From: Hypericum androsaemum
Lineage: Eukaryota; Streptophyta; Magnoliopsida; Malpighiales; Hypericaceae
Assembly: GCA_963995505.1 (NCBI GenBank)
Contig: OZ023198.1
Location: forward strand, 12,143,141 to 12,207,140
Direction: 5' to 3'
DNA length: 64,000 nt
Shown in pieces: positions 55,824 to 64,000 of this stretch. Each line of letters starts with the position of its first letter. The stretch's first letter is position 1. The notes beneath the pieces are model-generated. The model saw only the letters and a program-made list of their open reading frames with translations, had not been told where the DNA came from and searched no databases. The position numbers were made by a program, and so were the translations under genes.

Positions 55824-56185
55824 TTTTTTATGAATAAATGAGATTGTATTCATAGTTAAATATTTATACTATGGTAGATGTTAGGAGTTCATCACTCGGA
55901 GAACACCAAGGTGATCTCAAACAAGAGAGTCCAAAAATAACAAAGGATCTTGGCCACCTAATTCGTCTAAAGTGTGTGACCAAATCATCCATTCTTTTGT
56001 CCGGATAATTAAAGTATGTAATAGGAGCTATTTATCCATAAAAGCATCATCGAAAAATATTCGATTTCAAAGGGTCCAATTGCACCACGAAATGGCCCCA
56101 AAAAGAGCAAACCATGTTTTTGCCCATACACCTCTTCTTTCTAGGCCATTCCAATACACCTCTTCTTTCTAGGTCTTTTTAACAA
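55824..56185 (-). mobile_element. LINE 3' fragment with 12-bp TSD
   Basis: AAACCTCATCTT at 55812-55823 and 56186-56197 is an exact duplication. The fragment starts with a T-run (a poly(A) tail on the minus strand). Minus-strand translation gives WFALFGAISWCNWTL and KEWMIWSHTLDELGG, like the C-terminal segment of plant L1 proteins, with stops. It is strongly 5'-truncated. Confidence 0.72.
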
Positions 56186-56197
56186 AAACCTCATCTT

Positions 56198-56821
56198 ATC
56201 TCGAGATCACAGGAATCTCATCACACCAGTTTGAGAAAAGTTTACAAGTTTGGTACTTAACCCAAATTACTCACCAACCAAAAGAAGTCAAATAAGATAC
56301 GGTTGGTGGCCAACCTCATCTTACGTAAAAGTTTCTGCTTATCTCATGACAAGCAGTTACAAGAGGACACAGGACAGAGGCCGCAAGGAGTAAAAGAGTA
56401 CACTAACAATTGTATCCTCCCTATCATCATTTTTATTTCCATGGCAGAATAGCATCATCATCTAACCACCACTTATCCTTCTTCTAGTCATTAGCTTTTT
56501 GTTTAATATCACTTAGTATCCGGACACACTATAGCGATTAATTTAGGTTTAAGCCGAACAATATTTTGAAATATGACAGTTTTCTCAAGCAAGTGTTTTA
56601 ACACTGTTGTTGGCTCGAACTTGAGATCTATTGTATTTATGGTATCAACAAAAAAGGTTGATATCACTTGGTATCCGGACTCCCACTTTAACACTAATGC
56701 AGGTAACAAATAAATATTTAACACTGCTGTATTTTCAATAGCTCGAACTCGATACCTTTTATTTGAACTTTTTTACCGATTGATCTAAGTGTTTGTTGGT
56801 TCTTCGTCCCCTTTCCTTCCT
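56198..56821. other. Region upstream of the MIR157 transcription unit
   Basis: No gene. Repeated phrases such as CACTTAGTATCCGGAC and CACTTGGTATCCGGAC (near 56511 and 56668) hint at an old repeat. The distal promoter of the microRNA gene is presumably here. Confidence 0.35.
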
Positions 56822-56829
56822 TATAAATA
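56822..56829 (+). promoter_or_regulatory. TATA box candidate for the MIR157 gene
   Basis: TATAAATA within CCTTCCTTATAAATAGCTGC lies about 240 bp before the mature miRNA, a plausible Pol II TATA box that would place the start near 56855. Position and consensus are the only evidence. Confidence 0.5.
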
Positions 56830-57054
56830 GCTGCAAGTAGGACTTCCAAATAGGTCATCTCCCAAATAATATATAGCAGACATATGCCCTCCCTCCATGG
56901 TCTTTTCTTTTGTGTATTCCCATCCAACCTTGCTTTCCATTTAAAGAAACTTGTCTAGAACCAAAACGAAGAAGGATGCTTAAAATGGTAGTAGTAGTCT
57001 AGTAGGTGTAGGCTCTAGCTGGTTAGAGGTGGTGAGGGGTTGAAAGAGAGTAGG

Positions 57055-57225
57055 AGTTTGGTGATGTTGTTGACAGAAGATAGAGAGCACAGATGGTGAT
57101 ACGCAAAGTGATATTAAAAATTAAAAAAAAAAACAAATCTTCAGATATTTTAGGTTTCTGATCTCTCTGTGTTTGTATCTAATTCCTTTTGTGCTCTCTA
57201 GGCTTCTGTCATCACCTTCAAATAC
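57055..57225 (+). ncRNA. MIR157: MIR156/157 microRNA precursor (miR157a-type)
   Basis: The 21 bases at 57070-57090, beginning TTGACAGAAG and ending AGAGAGCAC, equal the mature miR157a sequence I know from Arabidopsis. Its partner at 57193-57214 (GCTCTCTAGGCTTCTGTCAT) is the star strand, complementary apart from small bulges, and GTGCTCTCTAGG pairs outward to GGTGATG/CATCACC at the base. The loop of about 100 nt is A/T-rich. The miRNA would guide cleavage or repression of SPL (SBP-box) transcripts and so maintain the juvenile phase. The host transcript likely starts near 56855. A Copia element lies about 350 bp downstream, outside the hairpin. Confidence 0.95.
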
Positions 57226-57572
57226 TCTCTCAATATTCCCTTCATCCTCTCCTTTTTAGGCCCTCTAATAAGTCCTAGAATCGAAGATTAGTTTACGTCT
57301 CTTCATTATTTAAATTTCTGCACTTGTACAGATCATGTTTATTCCTCATTGGTTTAACACTATAACATGTTTTAGTATCTATTTATTAGAGTTTGCTACT
57401 AATTACTTTTCTGGTGATATTGAATCAGGAGGGGTTCTTGAGAAAATTCCTTTTTGATATCCTTTATTTTTGATCTGCTTCTAATCCTATGATCTAATTT
57501 CTCAGGTTAAATTTGATGGTTGGGCAAAGAGATGATATATATCAGCTGAGGAAAAATCTAGGAGTTGATTAG

Positions 57573-60080
57573 TGTTAGGAATTCAGCAACTAGAGAACAA
57601 GATCGCACAAAGAACACGGAACAAGAGAATTACGTGGTTCGGCCTAATGCCTACATCCACGAGGAGAAAGGAGAACTTTTATTGATGGATCCGAGTCACA
57701 AAGCTATACAAAATCTTAGGGTAACATGCCTTTATATAGAGGCAAACCCTTGTACATCAAGTAAGCTATCTAGGTCAAATTAGGAGTCCAAAAGCTAGTC
57801 CAAATAGAATAGGAAACAAGTCCACAAATCGTTTCCTCTTTAATTTCTCGACATCTCTAACAATCTCCACCTTGGCGAGAAATCATCCTGTGGACGAACC
57901 ATGAAGCTCCATCCGAACTTCAACAAACTCCATCTTGATGAAATACTGCCACATGAAGAACCATGAGAACTTTAGAAACCAAACCGACTCTATCAGCTCC
58001 ACCTTGACCATAGATACACCGCCATCAATAATACCATCTCAACTTTCTCACCACCTTTTTTTCGTTCAATCACATGGAGTCAGCCCCCAAGCTCGAGCTT
58101 CCGAGCTTGCTTGGCGTCTTCCCTCCAATCTTCATCGAACTCCAACTAGCAAGTCCACCTGCTGAAGCAAACTTGTGACCAATAGATGCGCTCTCTATTT
58201 TTCGGTCAACCCCATGCTCCGCAACCTCGAACTGCTTCTCTGCTGGACCTTCTTGCCTCATACCAATGCTACATGCCATAGCATACAAAGGACAACCTTT
58301 TGTTCTACCAAGTAGAACCCTTGACATGCCACGAACTCTACCGTTCGGCCTTGAGTGAGATACCCGATTCGCCCGTGGTGCTACCAACGGCTTCGCATTC
58401 CCCATGCAAAACCTACCCAACACCGTTGACGTGCACGTCTCTTTAGACAACCATAGCGGGAACTTGCTAACTTTGTCTCCACGAATCCCAACTCCACTCA
58501 AACCATTCATGTCAAACTTTCGCTCCATCACACAAGAGCTTTTCTCCCCTCTATCGTAACCCAACGATGTGACTCCACCTACAACAGTGTTCCCCACTAA
58601 CCTATAGGTGTTCCTAGCATTCCTTTCACCCTTCATCACCACTATAGCATCCTTCTCCACCTCCATTAGCCCGTCTACAACATTATAGTTGTACCCACTA
58701 TAATCCAAGGCTCCTAACGAGATCAAATTCCTCTCCAACTTCGGAACATGCCTAACCCCACACAATTTTCTCTCAACACCATCCCACATCTTGATTTGGA
58801 TATCACCTATGCCAGCAATTCTGCAAGTAGAACCATCATCCATAGTCACCATACCTGAATCAACGAACTTGTAGGTGTCGAACCACCCTCTCTTGGGCGT
58901 CATGTGGAAAGAGCAAGCGCTATCCAAAATCCAGGAATCAGAATGCTTTGGACTTGACAAAACAGAAAGAAGATCACCATCTGACCCGTCCAAATGTGAG
59001 GCCATATTCACGGAACCTGATCCTTTTTTCTCGCGATCCCGAGTTCTTTTTGGACAATCCTTCTTCACGTGCCCTTTTTCTCCGCACTCGAAGCAATTTT
59101 CCTTGAACCTCCTTGACCACGACTTGGATCCCTTCCTGTCTTTTGCCCCACTACGAACACCATGGCTACCCCTCACAACTAGCCCTTCCGCTTGTTCATC
59201 GTCAATTTTTCTTCTTTGATGGAACCCTAGCAGAGCACTTGTGATATCTTCCAACACCAGGGACTCCTTCCCTCAAGTTAGAGTTGTAACCAAATTTTCG
59301 TAGGAGCCAGGTAAAGAATTCAGCAGCAATAATGCCTTGTCTTCTTCCTCGAACTTCACATCAACCTTTCTCAAGTCGCTCACAAGTTGACTGAAACCAT
59401 TAATGTGTTGGCTCAAATCCGAGCCCTCCTTCATCTTGAGCCCGTACAATCTTTGCTTAAGAAAAAGCTTGTTCGACAAAGACTTAGACATATACCTTGC
59501 CTCCAATTTCTTCCATACCTCAGCTGGTGACTCCTCATCCATGACGTGATACATCACATCATCCGCCAAGCACAAGCGAATTGTCGCCACCGCCTTAGCC
59601 CCCATCTCCTTCCACTCTTGCTCCTTCATCTTCTCGGGCTTCTTCTCCGAGAGCGCGATGACCATCCCTTGTTGCAGGAGGAGATCCTTGACACGCCTTT
59701 GCCATAACCCAAAATTCGAAGAACCATCGAACTTCACAAGAGCAAACTTCGCGCCGTCCGTCATCCTCCAACCCAAGCTTTGATACCAATTGTTAGGAAT
59801 TCAGCAACTAGAGAACAAGATCGCACAAAGAACACGGAACAAGAGAATTACGTGGTTCGGCCTAATGCCTACATCCATGGGGAGAAAGGAGAACTTTTAT
59901 TGATGGATCCGAGTCACAAAGCTATACAAAACCTTAGGGTAACATGTCTTTATATAGAGGCAAACCCTTGTACATCAAGTAAGCTATCTAGGTCAAATTA
60001 GGAGTCCAAAAGCTAGTCCAAATAGAATAGGAAACAAGTCCACAAATCGTTTCCTCTTTAATTTCTCGACATCTCTAACA
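57573..60080 (-). mobile_element. Complete gag-protease-only Copia retrotransposon, copy 2
   Basis: LTRs of 290 bp each (57573-57862 and 59791-60080) differ at only about four positions by eye, and ATTAG is duplicated at 57568-57572 and 60081-60085. On the minus strand TGGTATCAAAGC follows the 5' LTR (tRNA-Met primer-binding site) and CGCCAAGGTGGAGAT precedes the 3' LTR. The interior matches copy 1 throughout and likewise lacks integrase, RT and RNase H, so the lack is a family trait and not a copy-specific deletion. It is the younger copy. A partner Copia must provide the missing enzymes. Confidence 0.97.
58070..59776 (-). pseudogene. Copia gag-protease polyprotein, one nonsense codon
   Basis: One frame of 568 codons starts MGWRMTDGAKFALVKF at 59776. 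Gag is followed by the intact knuckle CFECGEKGHVKKDCPKRT (C-x2-C-x4-H-x4-C), the protease site WILDSACSFHMTPKRGWFDT and the pre-integrase beginning NARNTYRLVGNTV; the frame closes at 58070. The only defect is TGA at 59273-59275, where copy 1 has TGG (TLTWGKESL). The segment after the protease, about 180 residues with KFPLWLSKETC and LVAPRANRVSHSRPNG, matches no domain I know but stays open in both copies. With the stop read through or repaired in a sister copy, virus-like particle proteins could be made. Confidence 0.9.
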
Positions 60081-60085
60081 ATTAG

Positions 60086-60779
60086 TATCACGAACATGCT
60101 TCCAGGTGATCATGATCAATTAGATTTAATTTGTTGGAGATCAAGTTAGTTTTGTAATACTACCTGATATCTTAAAATATGTTCGACTAATTTAGGTTTG
60201 AGCCGTGTATGACATTTGAATGACAAAGCTCGATCAATAAACATTTAACATCGCTCCATTCCCGAAAGCTCGAACTTGATACCATATCATTTCTAATATT
60301 TTCCATTGTAATTAATAATAAATAAATTAGGCCAATGGCTACTAGTTTCCAAATTAGAGGACTTCAAATTCCACCAATTTCAATACATTTTTTTCTTCCA
60401 AATCCTCCAGATTGAAGGGCTAGAAGACTGCCAAGGAACTCTGCTCATAGTTTTATTACTCTTATCAACTACTTGATCGTGATGTTAGCTAGGTCTATCT
60501 ATAGATTTAAATTTAATTGGCTCCTCAGTTTACAAATTTTTATTGGATATTTGAACAAATTTGTTGAGATGCTTCTAGGATTTGTGCCTATGAAACAAAT
60601 GAGCTTAGAAAACTGGAAGACATGATTTTTTAAGATTTCTGCTGCTTCTGCGCTAAAGTGCTGTCGCTAATTAACAAGATCCTACTCTTTTCCGGCTGGA
60701 GAATTGTGAAGTTCCTCATGATACATACAAAGTTCTAACTAAATAACCGAAAAATAAATGAAAAATGTGCAGTAGTTAG
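60086..60779. other. Non-coding spacer
   Basis: No gene recognised between the Copia TSD and the DUF599 pseudogene. Confidence 0.35.
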
Positions 60780-61075
60780 AAATATTTAATAACATTCAGA
60801 GACATTCCACATGCGTGTGTGTGCAGCTGCCTTGTAAAGCTAGTAGTTGTGTCCAAGAAATAGAGAGAAAGGACGATATCGCGCAGCAGCAAACGAACAT
60901 GGGTATCGGGCCGAAGATCCACAGAAATAGAGGGAACGAGAAGTAGAATGCTCGTAATCCGAGGGACCAAAACATACTGCCGCGGTTTAAGTTTCTCGTG
61001 ACATACTCGATCGCATCTTTGTTGTCTTTCGATGTAGGCAGAGTAACCAAGAAGACACTTACGTTTAACATTTGC
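60780..61075 (-). pseudogene. DUF599 membrane protein fragment, frameshifted C-terminal exon
   Basis: On the minus strand the reading FLVTLPTSKDNKDAIEYVTR then NLNRGSMFWSLGLRAFYFSF and PLFLWIFGPIPMFVCCC is characteristic of the end of plant DUF599 proteins, small multi-pass membrane proteins of unknown function. Near 60870 the frame shifts and the family tail continues as SLYFLDTTTSFTRQLHTHA in the other frame, ending about 60780. Upstream exons are missing: the segmental duplication begins about 35 bp beyond the fragment. It is thus a broken terminal exon, perhaps cut off by the duplication event. Confidence 0.8.
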
Positions 61076-61233
61076 GTATAAATTGTTTAAAACGACACTT
61101 ACATTTACCTCTATTTTGACGCTCAACATATTAAAATATTATACTTAATTTTAATCTGAGAAGTTAATAATTATCTCTTTTTCTATTACTATTACGAGTG
61201 TCCTATAAACATTGTGATTTATATTTAAAAAAA

Positions 61234-62130
61234 GGGAAAAGTCTACTTTAGTACTCTGTGGTATCGCCCAAAATTATTTTAGTACCATGTGGTAAAAAAC
61301 TGACCAATCGAGTTATACTTATTCCAATTAACATAAAAAAGGGCCTCGGGCAGCTGCCCGGAGCTGCCGGACCCGCCCGAACCCTGCCCGGGCTACGTGG
61401 CCAGCCACGTCACCAAAACTTGATGACATGGCGCCACATCACCTCTTCTTCTTCTTCTTCTTCTTCTTCTTCTCCCCCGCCTCCACCGGCCGCACCTCCA
61501 CTTGCTCCTCCTCCGTGGCCTGCCCTTCTCCGCCACCATACCCATGGTCCTTCTTCTCCTAGGACGACGGCTTAACGACAACGACGGCATCGAGCTAGTC
61601 GATCTCCTGAATACGGCGTCAACGGTGTAAGACCAACACGGCATCGTCTCCGCCGGCGACCAACACGACTTTGTCCCACCGACGACCAACACGACTTTGT
61701 CCCGCCAGCGACCAACCCGACAACGGCAACCTCCAATCCGGCGACAGGAGTAGCAGGCACAAAGTGGAGGAGGCGGTGGCTCTACGGGTGCAGGTGGTTC
61801 CGGGTATGGGGGAGGTGAAGGAGGCGGTTCCGGTGGAGGCTACGGAGGAGCGTCAGGAGGCGGAGGCGGTGGTGGAAGTGGCAGGGGTGCTGGCGGTGGA
61901 GGCGAGGCCAGTGGAGGTGGGTATGGTGGCGGAGAAGGGGCAGGCCACGGAGGAGGAGCAAGCGGAGGTGCGGCCGGTGGAGGTGGGCGGGTCCGGGCAG
62001 CTTCGGGCAGCTGTCCGAGGCCCTTTTTGATGTTAATTGGAATAAGTATGACTCGATTGGTCAGTTTTTTACCACAGGGTACTAAAGTGATTTTGGGCGA
62101 TACCACTAGGTACTAAAGTAGACTTTTCCC
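61234..62130. mobile_element. MULE with inverted glycine-rich-protein sequence (Pack-MULE-like)
   Basis: It starts GGGAAAAGTCTACTTTAGTA and ends GTAGACTTTTCCC, with arms like the 39713 copy (CGGGCAGCTGCCCG, GACATGGCGCCACA). It is 897 bp long. Inside the right arm 61760-61985 reads, in one open frame on the plus strand, a Gly-rich protein segment (GGGSTGAGGSGYGGGEGGG, later GYGGGEGAGHGGGASGGAAG). The left arm (about 61480-61552) holds the inverted complement of the last part of this segment. The centre has two direct copies of CGACCAACACGACTTTGTCCC. Flanks are A-rich and the 9-bp TSD cannot be read, but the paralogous site in copy A of the segmental duplication has no insert. No transposase is present. 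Confidence 0.88.
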
Positions 62131-62707
62131 AAAAAAAAATTATATGTTAATTTCAATAGATCCAAGTAGGATATATTAAAATATGATTCATTTATGGGTA
62201 GGGTAATATCATTACCGTATCAAGATTAAGATATTAATTTTAAAAATTGACTCATATTCTAGACTCAACTGACCTTAGACGAACGTTTAAAAAAATGTTG
62301 AACTGCGAATCACCCATTTAGGTGTGCTATGTTTGGGGTTGGTAGGCCATCTTGTGAAATAAAATAAATTGGACTAGAAATGAAATAAATTGGCCGGAAT
62401 ATGAATTATGAAATTTATATTTTGACTATTTAATATATATATATAATTTTAAAATAGTAAAAAATTTAAAAACTATGATCATGTCTGACCGAAGTATTGA
62501 TCGAATGACCTAAGAGGATAGGAAAAATCTCAGGTTGGCATTCTGGGCTTTTTTAAAAGACTTCCCTTTTGTAAACCGTCAGACTTGAAATGACAAATGG
62601 GCTTCAAGTTTCGGGTCAGCCTAAAAGCTACAAGCCTACAACCTCTGTTTTACCCTTCGTCCACCTAAAACCCCCGAAACTGACAAACGCTAAACCCCCA
62701 GAGTACC

Positions 62708-63627
62708 ATGAAGCGAGCTGTCTCAAGGAACTTCACAATCTACACCAACCCTAAATCCAACCCATTGATTTCCTCAATCTCTGGATGGTCCAGTCCACGT
62801 CAACAACAACCCAGATGGTGGTTCTCATCCAAGTCCCAACCAAAAGACTCCCAATTGGATCACAAGCCAAGCAGCTCCACCGACAATAGTAATGGTGGTG
62901 GCGATGAACACTACCAGCCAATTGGGAACCATGGTAAGTGAAAAGGGTTCCTTTAATTAAGACCCGGGAAGCGGTTTCCCGTGTCTGATTGCTGTTTCGG
63001 TTGTAAAGTTTGTTGCTTTATGTTTAGGGTTTTAGTAATGGTGGTGGTACTTTTTGATTTCACCCATCGAAGCTGTTTCCGGGTTTGGTTGTAAAGTTTC
63101 TTGCTTGATTGTGTTTAGGGTTGTAGTAATGTTAGTGATACTTTTGATTTCCGGGTTTGGTTGCTGTTTGGGTTGTAAAGCTTGTTGCTTTGGGTTTAGT
63201 GTTTTGGTCATGGTAGTGGTACTTTTGATTTCACTCCTCGTTTGGTGTTAAAAGTTTCTTGCTTGATTTGTGTTTAGGGTTGTAGTTTGAGGTTTCTTTT
63301 CTGGGCTGTGTGTTTTTTGTTGTTGAAGTGGATATTGGATTTGCAGAGTTGAAGAGGCAGATAGAGAAGTTCTATGATGGTGGTGATGAAGATGATTTGC
63401 CTTCCATATTTGAGGCCATTTTGAGGAGGAAGTTGGCGGGGGTCAAGGGTGAGGAGGATGCCAAGTTAATGAAAGACCTTGACGTCGATCATCCGCTTGA
63501 TCGTTCCGAGGAGGACGGAGAACCCGATTCTGAGAGCGACGAGGACGAGGACGACGACTATGATAGTGGTTATGATGAGGATGGGGATTTAGGCAATGCC
63601 AAAGGAATCGGGGAACAGGCTGGTTAA
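62708..63627 (+). CDS. Conserved small acidic protein, putative mitochondrial presequence (copy B)
   Basis: Exons 62708-62933 and 63347-63627 (GT-AG, split codon as in copy A) encode 168 residues. The N-terminus MKRAVSRNFTIYTNPKSNPL and WWFSSKS, the core LKRQIEKFYDGGDEDDLPSI then FEAILRRKLAGVKGEEDAKL, and the acidic tail (SESDEDEDDDYDSGYDED) all match copy A at 48604. Differences are mostly in the linker (Ser/Asn/Gly changes), in the acid run, and at the end, AKGIGEQAG against AKGTSE. Equal length despite these changes means coupled small indels and argues for a functional product. The intron is 413 bp against 977 bp in copy A. A MULE sits 578 bp upstream of the ATG and may have altered its promoter. 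Confidence 0.85.
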
Positions 63628-64000
63628 CCAAGGATGATCAAGATGTGCATAATGGCGATTTGGAGTGAGTAGTGTTCATTGATTCAATGGATGATATGCT
63701 GTAATTCCCTGATGTGGTATAGTGTAGATTAGTCCATGGAAATATATTGAATCCATCTCTTAGAGCTTGTTCTTCAACATTCATTTCGAGGTACTGGTAC
63801 TCATCAACTCAGTCTTCTGTACTCAGCAAAAGGCTTGGCGAATTTAGTGTTGAATGTATCCGACCGCCTCTTTTGTCTAATATAACATCATCAAAGTGTT
63901 CAAACGAGTCTGGACATTCGAAGGTTAGGAATCACAGTTAAGATTGATCTTTCCCATTTTTGCTTTCATGATATTGCTCTGCCAAGAATTGTTAATCTGC
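63628..64000. other. 3' flank of copy B to the window end
   Basis: Non-coding; matches 50090-50300 in part. No polyadenylation signal stands out. Confidence 0.35.

Larger units (their letters stand above)
61108..63930. repeat. Segmental duplication, copy B (partner 47723-50250)
   Basis: The same order as copy A: ATTTTGACGCTCAACATATT, TATTACTATTACGAGTGTCC, the gene and its 3' flank. It is interrupted by a MULE at 61234-62130 and has a shorter intronic array. It reaches almost to the window end (TCATCAACTC and CAGCAAAAGGCTTGG near 63800) and may continue beyond. Confidence 0.9.

Noticed and set aside
1..64000. tRNA genes
   Set aside because: The few GGTTCGA words seen (33655, 50904) lack a surrounding cloverleaf; the TGGTATCA words are retrotransposon primer-binding sites.

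Overview
The window is nuclear DNA of a flowering plant. It is AT-rich, its genes have short GT-AG introns, and it carries an RPS5-like NB-LRR gene, a MIR157-type microRNA precursor, a TIC32-like plastid gene, and Copia, LINE, MULE, hAT and TRIM elements. Nothing looks like grass-type GC-rich coding sequence, so a non-grass angiosperm is most likely; I cannot name the species.

Layout. 0-6 kb: AT-rich DNA, then an intact seven-exon TIC32-like short-chain dehydrogenase. 6-9.3 kb: a hAT MITE with a perfect 8-bp target-site duplication (TSD), then a 5'-truncated, frameshifted LRR fragment of an NB-LRR gene. 9.9-16.8 kb: transposon debris bounded by two inward-facing half MULEs, holding a LINE remnant, a 1.7-kb TIR element with a 22-bp minisatellite, a tandem TRIM and a large foldback. 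17-19.8 kb: unrecognised exon-like pieces. 19.85-22.5 kb: an almost complete CC-NB-LRR gene broken by one frameshift. It is the paralogue of the fragment at 6.5-7.8 kb, and its downstream flank is duplicated too but split by a LINE with a 16-bp TSD. 27.5-30.05 kb: a complete gag-protease-only Copia element. 30.7-32.1 kb: a PB1-family pseudogene and a LINE tail.

32.7-35.7 kb: an intact ten-exon plastid-type alpha/beta hydrolase. 37.4-39.3 kb (minus): an intact five-exon RING-H2 E3 ligase gene with a complete MULE 411 bp upstream of its start codon. 43.9-46.9 kb: a nest in which a U6 snRNA pseudogene was hit by a LINE and the LINE by a retrotransposon now reduced to a solo LTR. 47.7-50.3 kb and 61.1-63.9 kb: a segmental duplication with two copies of a two-exon gene for a 168-residue acidic protein, presumably mitochondrial; the second copy alone carries a MULE with inverted glycine-rich-protein sequence. 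Between them lie a candidate two-exon secreted peptide gene (50.8-51.2 kb), the MIR157 hairpin (57.07-57.21 kb), a second gag-protease Copia on the minus strand (57.6-60.1 kb) and a DUF599 pseudogene.

The intact host genes are unrelated single genes (plastid import or redox, plastid hydrolase, ubiquitin ligase, small acidic protein, microRNA). Most of the remaining sequence is duplication and transposon layering whose order can be read from TSDs and from a paralogous empty site. Exon structures were derived by hand from splice signals and reading-frame continuity; family names come from recognised motifs, not database searches.
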